Assembly: GCF_003226555.1 (NCBI RefSeq)
Contig: NZ_QKQS01000038.1
Span: 62,001 to 126,000, forward strand
Length of the DNA: 64,000 nucleotides
Source of the DNA: Rhodopseudomonas palustris
GTDB taxonomy: Bacteria > Pseudomonadota > Alphaproteobacteria > Rhizobiales > Xanthobacteraceae
Direction of reading: 5' to 3'
Position 1 is the stretch's first letter. Every line of letters begins with the position of its first letter. The position numbers and the translations under genes were made by a program. The notes below the pieces were generated by a model that saw nothing but the letters and a program-made list of their open reading frames with translations, had not been told where the DNA came from and made no database searches. Shown piece after piece: positions 29,343 to 37,498 of this stretch.

Positions 29343-29519
29343 ATGGCGCATGTGCTTTATCAGTGTCCGCGGACCGGCATGAAGGTCCAGGCTTGGCTCA
29401 AAGACGATTCCGAAAGCGCCGCCCAAGCGACCTTCGAGTTGCTGCATTGCCCGGCCTGCTCGCAGATGCACTTCGTCGACCGCCGCACCGGGCATCTACT
29501 CGGCGACAAGAAAGAATGA
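29343..29519 (+). CDS. 58-residue Cys-containing protein behind a FixK box
   Basis: MAHVLYQCPRTGMKVQAWLK leads to a second motif, HCPACSQMHFVDRRTGHLLG. C8 together with the C-x-x-C at 36-39 and a His could bind zinc or another metal. ATG 29343 is chosen over an in-frame TTG at 29295 because homologous-looking sequence starts there; neither has a strong ribosome site. The exact FNR/FixK box upstream suggests induction under low oxygen. The family is not named to my knowledge; a redox or metal-binding role is a guess. Confidence 0.65.
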   Translation: MAHVLYQCPRTGMKVQAWLKDDSESAAQATFELLHCPACSQMHFVDRRTGHLLGDKKE

Positions 29520-29594
29520 ACCAGACACCGGTTTAACGCGGCACGCAGCAGAGCGCCGGCCGAGGTCCAGCCGGCGCGATCAATCCGCCTCGGA

Positions 29595-30272
29595 TCATTC
29601 CTGCTTGCGGTCGCTCGCGACAACACGGGGCCGGTCGGGCAGGACCGCGTTTCGTAAGGTGGGATGGACCTCGATCCGGCCATTGTAGTCGATGAAGCCG
29701 GCCTTGCGGAACTTGTTCATGAAGTAGCTGACGCGCGAGCGCGTGGTGCCGATCATCTCCGCCAGCGTCTCCTGGCTGATCTCGATCGGTATCGGCCGGG
29801 AATCCTCGACCGCGTCGGCGAGCAGCAGCAGCAGCCGCGCCAGCCTTTTCTCGCTGTTGTTGAACAGCTGGTCGATCAGGTCGTCCTCGACCCGCGTATT
29901 GCGGGCGACCAGATGCCGGGTAAACAGCTCGCATAGCGCCGGCTCGCGCTGCAGCGTCGCCATCATCGTCGCGTTGGTGATCGTGGTGACGGTGCACTCT
30001 TCCAGCGCGATCGCGGTCGCGCGACGCCGATGCGCGAGCAACCCGCTCTCACCGAAGAACTGGCCGGGTTGGAGGATGGCGACGACTGCGCCTTTGCCCT
30101 GCTCCGACATTACCGACAGTTTGATGCGGCCGTGCTGGATATACATCACGCAGTCGGCCGCTTCGTCCTGCGTGAAAATGGTCTGGTTGGTTCGAAATTG
30201 CAGAACGGTGCGCCCCGTACCTGCACTGCGAAGAAAGACCTTTGGATCGAACGGCACCTCGCTTGACGACAC
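29595..30272 (-). CDS. Crp/Fnr-family transcriptional regulator
   Basis: A 225-residue regulator. An N-terminal cyclic-nucleotide-binding-type beta-roll spans residues 15-125 (TIFTQDEAADCVMYIQHGRI, AVVAILQPGQFFGESGLLA). A winged helix follows: ETLAEMIGTTRSRVSYFMNK, FRKAGFIDYNGRIEV. No FNR-type iron-sulfur cysteine cluster is present. The recognition helix (TTRSRVSYF) differs from the E-x-x-S-R of FNR/FixK, so it probably does not read the nearby TTGAT box. GTG 30272 with AGGA is chosen at the typical N-terminus (VSSSEVPFDPKVFL); the frame to 30407 is an extension. Confidence 0.88.
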   Translation of the reverse strand: MSSSEVPFDPKVFLRSAGTGRTVLQFRTNQTIFTQDEAADCVMYIQHGRIKLSVMSEQGKGAVVAILQPGQFFGESGLLAHRRRATAIALEECTVTTITNATMMATLQREPALCELFTRHLVARNTRVEDDLIDQLFNNSEKRLARLLLLLADAVEDSRPIPIEISQETLAEMIGTTRSRVSYFMNKFRKAGFIDYNGRIEVHPTLRNAVLPDRPRVVASDRKQE

Positions 30273-30431
30273 GTGATATCCTGCGAACGAAAACGAATGA
30301 GTCAGCCGGAGCCGGCGCGCACCGAGTTGCGTACGCCAAGGTTCCGTCAGCGCATCATCCTCAAATCGCAGAAAAAATCTGTGCCGTTTTGACCACCTGC
30401 CGATCACCCGGGGTGTGGTCTTCAGACGAGC

Positions 30432-30698
30432 TTAATTGGCCTGATGGGCCTTGCGCTTGGCCTTGGGCTGACCGGAGTCCGCGCCGCGGACGCCGCCCCA
30501 GGGGTCGTTGGGCGCCTGGGCGTCCGGGATCTTGCGCAGCGACTCCTGGTAGGCCTTCTGCCGGATCGCGTCCTGGGCCTTCTCTTCCGGGCTCTTGTGC
30601 TGGATCTCCGGCACCAGATTGACGTGCGGGCCCTCGCCCTGGGCAAAGGCCGGTCCGGTCAGCAGGGCCAGGACGGCAACGCCGTGCAGAATCTTCAT
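30432..30698 (-). CDS. Small exported protein
   Basis: An 88-residue protein with a signal peptide (MKILHGVAVLALLTGPAFAQ, cleaved after AFA) and a charged mature part rich in Lys, Gln and Pro. NDPWGGVRG is the most distinctive segment. The ribosome site GAGGAG is strong. Similar proteins occur across Bradyrhizobiaceae without assigned function. It shares direction with the tiny lipoprotein gene 40 bp upstream. Confidence 0.75.
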   Translation of the reverse strand: MKILHGVAVLALLTGPAFAQGEGPHVNLVPEIQHKSPEEKAQDAIRQKAYQESLRKIPDAQAPNDPWGGVRGADSGQPKAKRKAHQAN

Positions 30699-30740
30699 CG
30701 CAAACTCCTCTCGCGCCGCGCCGCCTCAGCGGCTGCCGCG

Positions 30741-30869
30741 CTACAGATGATCCGACCGGCAGGATTTCGGCGACTGCCAGTCTTCCCAGATCGGACCGCA
30801 TTTGGTGCAACCGCTCACCACGATCGCCGTCACCACCAGGCCGACCACCAACGCAACTCGTCTGACCAT
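30741..30869 (-). CDS. 42-residue lipoprotein
   Basis: ATG 30869 follows AAGGGG. The sequence MVRRVALVVGLVVTAIVVSG is a signal peptide ending at a lipobox Cys (VSGC, residue 21), then TKCGPIWEDWQSPKSCRSDHL. Two further cysteines (C24 and C37) may form a disulfide. The pattern TKCGPIWxDW...SCxSDHL recurs in short lipoproteins of Bradyrhizobium-type genomes. Its role is unknown. It is too short for most gene callers. Confidence 0.75.
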   Translation of the reverse strand: MVRRVALVVGLVVTAIVVSGCTKCGPIWEDWQSPKSCRSDHL

Positions 30870-30997
30870 CGTGTCCCCTTTCGGATGCCGCCGAACTTAA
30901 GGGATCGACGGTGTCGTTTTCAAGCCGTCCCGAATCGGGTGGGATGCTGCGAAACGTCGCGAAACACGCGGATAATCAACGGGTCAGGGAGAGACGC

Positions 30998-31459
30998 ATG
31001 GCAGAGCAGCATCTGGCGGAGTTCGGCCTCCAGGAGGCGCGGCGGATGCTGCAGGAGGCGTTCGCGCCCTGGGTGCTGGAGCTCGGCCTGTCGATTGAAG
31101 CGCTCGAACTCGATCCGCCGGCCGGCAGCCCGTCCGACTGGCAGCCCGGCGCCGTCTTGCGGATGGCATTCTCCGAGCGGCTGTGCCGCAGCGGTGGCGT
31201 GGTCTGCGGCCAGGCGCTGATGGCACTGGCCGACACCGCGATGGTGTTCGCGGTCTGCGCCGGCAACCGCGGCTTCCGCCCGATGACCACGGTCGATCAG
31301 ACCACCCACTTCCTCAAAGCGGTCGCTTCGACTGACGTGATCGCTGACGCGCGTCTGGTCCGGCTCGGCCGCACCATGAGCTTCGGCCGGGTCACGCTGC
31401 TCGGCGCCAACGACCGGAAGCCGGTGGCAATGGTATCGAGCGCGTTCGCGATGCTCTGA
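30998..31459 (+). CDS. PaaI-type hotdog thioesterase
   Basis: A 153-residue hotdog-fold protein: RSGGVVCGQALMALADTAMV matches the GG...HGGxxxxLxDxAx region, and MTTVDQTTHFLKAVASTDVIADARLVRLGRTMSF gives the later strands (in two stretches). PaaI-like enzymes hydrolyse acyl-CoA thioesters in the cytosol. ATG 30998 with AGGGAGAG is preferred to 30911. The substrate is unknown. It stands alone, convergent with the caspase-like gene. Confidence 0.87.
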   Translation: MAEQHLAEFGLQEARRMLQEAFAPWVLELGLSIEALELDPPAGSPSDWQPGAVLRMAFSERLCRSGGVVCGQALMALADTAMVFAVCAGNRGFRPMTTVDQTTHFLKAVASTDVIADARLVRLGRTMSFGRVTLLGANDRKPVAMVSSAFAML

Positions 31460-31514
31460 GCGCGCCGGACGCCGGCTTCACAACAGCCGCTCGACACCTT
31501 TGCGGGTGGCAGGT

Positions 31515-32969
31515 TCAGTAGCGACCGCGGCTCGGACCGATTGAACCGCCGCGATTGGGCCCGCCGTAACCGCCACGGTAACCGCCGCCGAACTGGATCA
31601 CCGGGCCGGGCGGCACGGCGTAGACCGGCGGACGCCGCACGACCACGACGTCATCCTCTTCGTCCTCGACATAGACCCGGCTACGCGACGCCTTCTTGCC
31701 GCGCTTGGGCGGATCGTCGCGCTCGGCGCGGGTCTTGGTCTTCTTCACGTCGGCCTTCTTCGGCTCGACCTTTTGCTTCAGCAGCGGCGTCGGCCCGCAC
31801 GGACAGGTCGCGCCCGCAGCCGCCACGACCGGCGTCGCCAGCGCGGCCGGCACCACCACCGCATTGTCGGGCCGGTTGCGCAGCCGCTCCGCCAGCTTGC
31901 GCGCGGTTCCGGTCAAGTCGCTGTCGGGATATTCGGTCAGGAAGGCGGTGTAGGCCGAACCGGTGTTGGTGAGCACCGCCCTGTTCCAGGCCTTCATCCG
32001 GCGATGGCGATCGAGCCAGCGCTTGGCCTCCGGTGCGAACGGCGGCTCGGCATACAGCCCGACGAACGCCTCATAGGCGTCGGCCGAACCATCGGACACG
32101 ATCAGCGCGTTGGCCTGATCCACCGGCTTGCCCTTGAGGAAATCGCGCCACTCCTCGACCGTGCGCGGCTTCGGCGTCGCGTCGTCGCTCGGCGCTGCGG
32201 CAGGGGCGGCGAAGAACTGGAAGTCCTCGACCAGAGAGGAACTTTCCCACGGCGTCTGCCGGCCTTCGGTCACCTGATGCACCGCAAGCCGGACCCGTTT
32301 GAAGGTATCTTCGATTTTCAGCCCGTTCTCGCGCCCGGCCTTCAGCAGCGCGGCGGTGTAGGGGCTGTTGCTGCCGCCTCCGTCCTCGGCCTCCGCGCCC
32401 GGCGAGGTCGAGTACGACAGCAGCGTGCCCGGCGCCCCGGACTTGGTATCGACCAGCGCCAGCCCCTGCCCGGTGGTCTTGTTGATGCTCGGAAACGGAT
32501 TGTTGCGACAGGCATCGAGCATGATGATCCGGCTCTTGCTCGGCACCGAACTCAGCGTGTTGAGCACGTCGTCGAGCCTCACCGCCTGCAGCGGAATGTC
32601 GGCCTCGCGCTTGGGGTCGACATCGACCGGGATCAGATAGTTCTCGCCATCGACCTGAATGCCATGGCCGGCATAGAACAGCAGCGCCACCGTATCGGGC
32701 CCTTTGGCCGCGACCGTGGCGGCGAAGTCGCCGAGCTTGGCGCGCAGCTCGGTCTGGCCGAGATCGACAGCCTCGCTGACCTCGAAGCCGGCCTCGCCGA
32801 GCAGCGCGGCGACCGCCTTGGCGTCGTTCACCGGATTGGGCAGCGCCGGAACCGCCCGATAGGCCGATTGCCCGATCACCAGCGCGACCCGGCTCTCCGC
32901 CGCGGCGGCGGCCACTCCGAACAGCAAACCGGCGGCAACCGCCGCGGTCTTCAGCATCGCCCGTCGCAT
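31515..32969 (-). CDS. Exported caspase-family (metacaspase-like) protein
   Basis: A 484-residue protein. A signal peptide covers residues 1-24. The caspase p20 domain spans about 25-250, with catalytic His102 in LLFYAGHGIQ and Cys154 in IIMLDACRNNPFP. The middle region (270-370) is helical. The C-terminal third is low complexity: Lys/Arg-rich (KKADVKKTKTRAERD), then acidic, then Gly/Arg-rich (FGGGYRGGYGGPNRGGS). The strong AAGGAGG site fixes ATG 32969. The periplasmic location contrasts with cytosolic defence caspases. The target is unknown. It is divergent from the GNAT/FemAB-like gene. Confidence 0.88.
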   Translation of the reverse strand: MRRAMLKTAAVAAGLLFGVAAAAAESRVALVIGQSAYRAVPALPNPVNDAKAVAALLGEAGFEVSEAVDLGQTELRAKLGDFAATVAAKGPDTVALLFYAGHGIQVDGENYLIPVDVDPKREADIPLQAVRLDDVLNTLSSVPSKSRIIMLDACRNNPFPSINKTTGQGLALVDTKSGAPGTLLSYSTSPGAEAEDGGGSNSPYTAALLKAGRENGLKIEDTFKRVRLAVHQVTEGRQTPWESSSLVEDFQFFAAPAAAPSDDATPKPRTVEEWRDFLKGKPVDQANALIVSDGSADAYEAFVGLYAEPPFAPEAKRWLDRHRRMKAWNRAVLTNTGSAYTAFLTEYPDSDLTGTARKLAERLRNRPDNAVVVPAALATPVVAAAGATCPCGPTPLLKQKVEPKKADVKKTKTRAERDDPPKRGKKASRSRVYVEDEEDDVVVVRRPPVYAVPPGPVIQFGGGYRGGYGGPNRGGSIGPSRGRY

Positions 32970-33207
32970 GGCGCCTCCTTGCCCAGTCGGTAATCGCTGT
33001 TGGTCGCCGTCCAGGGCCGGCCGGTTCAGGCGCGCGACGTGGCAAATCGACGCCGCGCGCCGATCGCCAAGGAAAGCTGCGGTTAACGTTGTCGGCAATT
33101 TGCCTTGCGCAGCCAAGGCGATGTTGGGGGATCGGCGGTTAGGTTCTGAAACCACCCGCGCCGGGTTGCTCGCCGGCGCCGTTCGACAAGTTCGAGGACC
33201 GACAGCC

Positions 33208-34368
33208 TTGGCCGAGACCTTCCCCACCACGCCGCTGGTACATCGACGCGCCGGCGCCGCCGCGCCGACGGCCGACGGGCCGGGCGTCCTGTCCGGCATC
33301 GCCGCGATCGATCAGGCAGCGTGGTGCGATCTGGCGACCCGAGTGGTCGAGCCGAACGGCTACTACCTGCGGGACTGGGTGATTGCGGCGAATGGCGACG
33401 ACGCTGCAACGCGGACGCTGACCGCACACGATTCCATCGGACGGCTGATCGGCGTGGCACCGGTGCTCTCCTGCTGGCGCGCGTTCCGCCTGCCGCTGCC
33501 GGCCCTGGTGTCGGCCGATCTGTTCCGTTCGCTCGACACCCCGCTGCTCGATCGCGGCGCGGCGGATGAAGCCGCCGCCAAGCTGCTGGCGCAGGCCCGC
33601 GCCGCCGGTGCCAGGGCGCTGGTGCTGCGCGACGTCGCGCGCGACGGCGAAGCGGTGGCAGCATTCACCCGTGTGCTCGCGGCGCAAGGGCTCGCCCCGC
33701 GGCTGATCCGCGGCTGGACCCGCGCTTGCCTCGACGCCACACGGGACGCGGAAGAGCTGCTGCGCGACGGCCTCGGCGCCAAGAAGCTGAAGGAATTGCG
33801 CCGGCTGGAACGGCGTCTCGGCGAACACGGCGAAGTGGGGTTCACTGCCGCACGCTCGGCGGACGATGCGGCCCGCGCATTCGACGTGTTTCTCGCCCTG
33901 GAAGACAGCGGCTGGAAGGGCCGCGGCGGCAGTTCGCTGAAGCGGCAGCCGGAGCTGGCCGCCCGGCTGCGCAGCGCCGCGGTCGCGCTCGCCTCGCGCG
34001 GCCAATGCGAAGTGATCACATTGTCGGCCGGCACGACGCCGGTCGCCGCCGGCATCGTGCTGCGCCACGGCGACCGGGCCTATTTCTTCAAGCTCGGGAT
34101 CGACGAGAGTTTTGCGCGCTGTTCGCCCGGCGTGCTGCTAACGCTGGCGCTGACGCGGCATCTGTGCGCCGACCAGGAGATCAGCTTCGCCGACTCCACC
34201 GCCAGCGCCCAGCATCCGATGATCGATCCGATCTGGCGCGGCCGGTTCGCGGTCGGCGATCTGGTGCTGCCGCTGCGCAAGCGCGATCCGCTGTTCGCGC
34301 CGATCGTCGCGGTGCTGTCGGCGCGCGACCGGTTGCGGCACCTCGCCAAGCGGCTATTGAAGCGCTGA
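33208..34368 (+). CDS. GNAT/FemAB-like acetyltransferase (CelD/BcsL-type)
   Basis: A 386-residue protein whose C-terminal half is a GNAT_6 domain: EELLRDGLGAKKLKELRRLE, FLALEDSGWKGRGGSSLKR, YFFKLGIDESFARCSPGVLL and DFADSTAS-like SFADSTASAQHPMID. Such proteins act in polysaccharide or cell-envelope modification. TTG 33208 is chosen because GAGGA sits 8 bases upstream; ATG 33121 is an alternative adding 29 residues. Convergent with the DsbA/FrnE gene. Confidence 0.82.
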   Translation: MAETFPTTPLVHRRAGAAAPTADGPGVLSGIAAIDQAAWCDLATRVVEPNGYYLRDWVIAANGDDAATRTLTAHDSIGRLIGVAPVLSCWRAFRLPLPALVSADLFRSLDTPLLDRGAADEAAAKLLAQARAAGARALVLRDVARDGEAVAAFTRVLAAQGLAPRLIRGWTRACLDATRDAEELLRDGLGAKKLKELRRLERRLGEHGEVGFTAARSADDAARAFDVFLALEDSGWKGRGGSSLKRQPELAARLRSAAVALASRGQCEVITLSAGTTPVAAGIVLRHGDRAYFFKLGIDESFARCSPGVLLTLALTRHLCADQEISFADSTASAQHPMIDPIWRGRFAVGDLVLPLRKRDPLFAPIVAVLSARDRLRHLAKRLLKR

Positions 34369-35034
34369 TTACTCCGCAGCCTCGGCGTTCAGCTCCGCCG
34401 ACAGCTTGCGGATGGCGCGGGCGATCAGGGCCGGCTCCTGCGCGCCGGACACCGCGTATTGATGCATGAACACGTAGGTCGGCACCCCGGAGATGCCCTT
34501 CTCGGTGGCCTCCTGCGCCTGCGCCGAGACTTCCTCGATATCCTGATCGGTGGCGAGCCTGGCGCGGATGTCGTCGGCATCGAGGCCGCACTCGGCCGCA
34601 GCCTGCACCAGCACCTCGGGATCGGTGAGATCGCCGCCGTCGCGGAAGTACAATTCCATCAGGCGTTGCTTCATCGCCGGCCCCTGCCCGATCGCGCTCG
34701 CCCAATGGATCAGGCGATGGCAATCGATCGTGTTCGGCTGCCGCTGCACGCGCTCGGGGTGATACTCCAGACCTTCCTGCGCGGCCGTCTCGGCGATGCG
34801 GCCGGCGATTTCCTTATAGCGTTCGGGCGATCCGAACTTCTTGGTCAGGTACTCGTCGCGGCTGATGCCCTCGCGCGGCACCCAAGGATTGAGGAAGAAC
34901 GGCCGATAGATCAGCTCGACCGGCACCTCCGGCGCCAGCGCGATCGCCTGCTCGATGCGCTTCTTGCCGATGTAGCACCACGGGCAGACTACGTCGGACA
35001 CCACGTCGATCGTCAGCGGCTTCAGCGTGCTCAT
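34369..35034 (-). CDS. DsbA-family oxidoreductase of the FrnE type
   Basis: A 221-residue thioredoxin-fold protein with the active site CPWC (DVVCPWCYIGKKRIEQA, about residue 18), the helical insert typical of FrnE/HCCA isomerases, and the cis-Pro loop GISGVPTYVF. There is no signal peptide, so it acts in the cytosol on disulfides or as a glutathione-related isomerase. ATG 35034 has GAGGAG upstream. It lies downstream of the XRE regulator on the same strand, 72 bp apart. Confidence 0.92.
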   Translation of the reverse strand: MSTLKPLTIDVVSDVVCPWCYIGKKRIEQAIALAPEVPVELIYRPFFLNPWVPREGISRDEYLTKKFGSPERYKEIAGRIAETAAQEGLEYHPERVQRQPNTIDCHRLIHWASAIGQGPAMKQRLMELYFRDGGDLTDPEVLVQAAAECGLDADDIRARLATDQDIEEVSAQAQEATEKGISGVPTYVFMHQYAVSGAQEPALIARAIRKLSAELNAEAAE

Positions 35035-35106
35035 CGGCGTCTCCTCGTTGTCGTTGGCGGCACCCTCCCACACAGATGGGGCGCAGGCAACGCCGGACAA
35101 GGCGGA

Positions 35107-35928
35107 TCAGAGCCGCGCCGCCAGCTCACGCAATCGCGTCCCCGTGATCGGATCGGCCGGAAAGAATGTCTCGATTGCGATTTCCGACAGCGTGACGTCA
35201 ATCGGCGTACCAAACACCATGGTGGTGGAGATGAAGCTCAATACCTCGTCGCCGAACTGCAGACGGAACGGCACTGCGACCGAATCCGGCGCGATTGGCG
35301 TAGCGCGTGCCGGCACAGGATAGGTTTTCAGTTCCTCGTACAGCGCGATCAGCTTCGGATCGGCGCAGGTCTCGCACTGCCGATGTAGGCGCTCGAGCAG
35401 ATGCGCGCACCACTCGCCCAGATTGGCGGTGCGTGCCGCCAAGCCTTCGGGATGAAACGACAGCCGCAGCACGTTGAGCGGCGGCGCCAGCAGATGCGGC
35501 GCAACGCCGTCGAGCATCGGCGCCACCATGCGGTTGGCCGACACCAGGTTCCAGTGCCGATCGACCGCCAGCGCCGGGTTCGGCTCGTGCGCGGCAAGCA
35601 CCTGATCGACCGCAGCCCGCACCGCAGCGAGCGCCGGATCGTCCAGCGAGCGCTGCGGGAACGCCGGTGCGAAGCCGGCTGCGACGAGCAGCACGTTGCG
35701 TTCACGGAGCGGCACGTCGAGCCGTTCGGCGAGCCGCAGTACCATCTCGCGTGACGGCGAGGCGCGTCCCGTCTCGACAAACGACAGATGCCGCGCCGAG
35801 ATTTCCGCGTCGAGCGCGAGATCGAGCTGACTGAGCCGGCGGCGCTGCCGCCACTGCCGCAAGTAATCGCCGATCCGGACCGGCTGCGCGCCGGCGACGG
35901 CGCTGATCGACGACACGTTGGTGTTCAT
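35107..35928 (-). CDS. XRE-family regulator with MmyB-like ligand-binding domain
   Basis: A 273-residue regulator. Helix-turn-helix at residues 18-75 (IGDYLRQWRQRRRLSQLDLA, ISARHLSFVETGRASPSREM). The C-terminal MmyB-like PAS-type domain covers about 100-270: NPALAVDRHWNLVSANRM, LRLSFHPEGLAARTANLGEW, FGDEVLSFISTTMVFGTPID. Members bind small hydrophobic ligands such as fatty acids. It is transcribed divergently from a small membrane-protein gene, with two near-identical palindromes between them that are likely its operators. Confidence 0.92.
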   Translation of the reverse strand: MNTNVSSISAVAGAQPVRIGDYLRQWRQRRRLSQLDLALDAEISARHLSFVETGRASPSREMVLRLAERLDVPLRERNVLLVAAGFAPAFPQRSLDDPALAAVRAAVDQVLAAHEPNPALAVDRHWNLVSANRMVAPMLDGVAPHLLAPPLNVLRLSFHPEGLAARTANLGEWCAHLLERLHRQCETCADPKLIALYEELKTYPVPARATPIAPDSVAVPFRLQFGDEVLSFISTTMVFGTPIDVTLSEIAIETFFPADPITGTRLRELAARL

Positions 35929-35963
35929 GCGCGAAGGCTAGCACGCGCGCCGCACAGCATCCA

Positions 35964-36000
35964 TGACCTCCGAGGTAAAGCGTCTCTGACCTGCCAGGTA
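35964..36000. promoter_or_regulatory. Two operator palindromes between the XRE regulator and the membrane-protein gene
   Basis: TGACCTCCGAGGTA (35964-35977) and TGACCTGCCAGGTA (35987-36000) share TGACCT-N3-AGGT. Their centres are 23 bp apart, about two helical turns. They probably bind the adjacent XRE regulator and control both divergent promoters. Confidence 0.65.
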
Positions 36001-36063
36001 ATCGAATTGCGTCGCGCATCGCGGCATCCTTCGGGGCATCGCTGCAACCGAAGGAGATATTCC

Positions 36064-36477
36064 ATGATCCACCTCTCCATGACCCGCCCCTCGACGCTGC
36101 TCCGCCGCGCCTTGCAGGCCGACGCACTCGTCAGCGGCGCGATGGCGCTGCTGCTGAGCTTGGCGGCCGGCACACTCTCGCGCCTTCTCGCCCTGCCGCA
36201 GCCGCTGCTGCTGGAAACCGGACTGTTCCTGATCGGCTACGCCGCTCTGGTCGGATGGCTCGGCACCCGCGCCGTGCTGCCGCGCGCGCTGGTGCTGATT
36301 GTGATTGCGGGCAACGCGCTGTGGACGCTCGGCAGCGTCGCCCTGCTGCTCAGCGGGTCAGTAGCCTCGAACGCGCTCGGCATCGCCTTCGTGCTGCTGC
36401 AGGCGACGGTGGTCGGGATCTTCGCCGAGTTGCAGTTCATCGGGCTGAAGCGGAGTGATGCAGCCTTGGCCAGTTAG
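36064..36477 (+). CDS. Four-helix membrane protein, probable target of the divergent XRE regulator
   Basis: A 137-residue inner-membrane protein with four predicted helices (about residues 20-38, 48-68, 75-98, 105-125). The sequence includes RALQADALVSGAMALLLSL and GTRAVLPRALVLIVIAGNAL. The family is not recognised with certainty; small integral proteins of this type are often annotated as hypothetical in this group. AAGGAG precedes ATG. The twin palindromes upstream suggest repression by the XRE protein. Confidence 0.78.
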   Translation: MIHLSMTRPSTLLRRALQADALVSGAMALLLSLAAGTLSRLLALPQPLLLETGLFLIGYAALVGWLGTRAVLPRALVLIVIAGNALWTLGSVALLLSGSVASNALGIAFVLLQATVVGIFAELQFIGLKRSDAALAS

Positions 36478-36492
36478 CACCAAAGCTTCCGC

Positions 36493-36574
36493 CGTCATTG
36501 CGAGCGAAGCGAAGCAATCCAGCTTCGTGCACGGGTCTGGATTGCTTCGTCGGCTTCGCCTCCTCGCAATGACG
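36493..36574. repeat. GCAATGACG palindromic repeat, copy 2
   Basis: Same inverted ends as the copy at 22713: CGTCATTGCGAGCGAAGCGA on the left, TCCTCGCAATGACG on the right. It lies between two convergent genes, where the hairpin could end both transcripts. Confidence 0.88.
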
Positions 36575-36596
36575 CGATGAGAGGCGATGCCGACGA

Positions 36597-37346
36597 TCAG
36601 GCGGCCTTGGATTTGCTCTTGGATTTGCTCGCAGACGTCTTGCGCGACGACGTGGTCTTTGCCGACTTGGCGGCTTTGGTCTTGCCGGCTTTCGCGGTCA
36701 CCACCTTGGTCTTCGCTGCCTTGCTGGTGCCCTTCGTCGTCGCCGCCGTTTTCGCCTTCGCGCCTTCCGGCGCCTTCGACGTGGCGACCTTGTCCGGCTT
36801 CGAGGCCTTGTCCTTCGTCGCCTTGCCGGACGCCTTCGCGGCCTTGCGGGCGGCCTTGTCGGCCTCGGCCTGCGCCTTGCGCTCGGCCTTCAGCTTCAGC
36901 TTGGCTTTTTCGGCCCTGGCTTCGGCGGCCTTCTTCTTGCGCTTCTTTTCGCAGGACGCGCATTTGCAGCCGATCGGCTTCAGATAGGCTTTGAAGTAGT
37001 CGGTGCCGTAGTCGTAGTTGATCTCTTCGCCCGGCTCGATGTTCTTGATGGCCCGAATGATCACGCGCTTCTTGCTCGGGTTGACGTCGGACTCGGCGTT
37101 CGGCTTGCAGGCGTGGTTGATGTAGCGGGCGATGTTCTTGCGCACCGAGCCGTCGATGGTCCAGCGCTTGTTCAGCTCGAACAGATATTTGTTCTCGATG
37201 CCGTCGTGCTTCTTGTTGCGCGCATCGAGCAGCGGTCCGAAATACCGGATGATCTTGGCGCCCTTCTTGATCGGCTTGACGGCGAACAGGCCGAGCCCGG
37301 TCTTGGAGCGGCCGACGCGGTAATGGTCTTTCGACAACAGGGGCAT
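36597..37346 (-). CDS. SET-domain protein with a histone-H1-like tail
   Basis: A 249-residue protein. The SET lysine-methyltransferase domain spans residues 8-118: VGRSKTGLGLFAVKPIKKGA, RYINHACKPNAE (the N-H-x-C-x-P-N knot motif) and IEPGEEINYDYG. A post-SET-like CKCASC follows at about 127-132. The remaining 115 residues are almost wholly Lys, Ala, Thr and Ser (KAAKTKVVTAKAGKTKAAKS), like histone H1 or bacterial Hc1. The tail could bind DNA or be a methylation substrate. The basic tail is predicted to be disordered. Confidence 0.9.
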   Translation of the reverse strand: MPLLSKDHYRVGRSKTGLGLFAVKPIKKGAKIIRYFGPLLDARNKKHDGIENKYLFELNKRWTIDGSVRKNIARYINHACKPNAESDVNPSKKRVIIRAIKNIEPGEEINYDYGTDYFKAYLKPIGCKCASCEKKRKKKAAEARAEKAKLKLKAERKAQAEADKAARKAAKASGKATKDKASKPDKVATSKAPEGAKAKTAATTKGTSKAAKTKVVTAKAGKTKAAKSAKTTSSRKTSASKSKSKSKAA

Positions 37347-37498
37347 GGTTCTTCGATTCGAACGCGGCTAAAGGACACACGAAGGCGCCGTTCTAGAGCG
37401 ATTCCGCGACGAATGGCAGTGCTTTCGCGGATTCGGTCTCGAACCTTCCCCAGCCGAGCGGCGTCGAACCGACGAGATATGTGATGCAAGGCTTGCCG

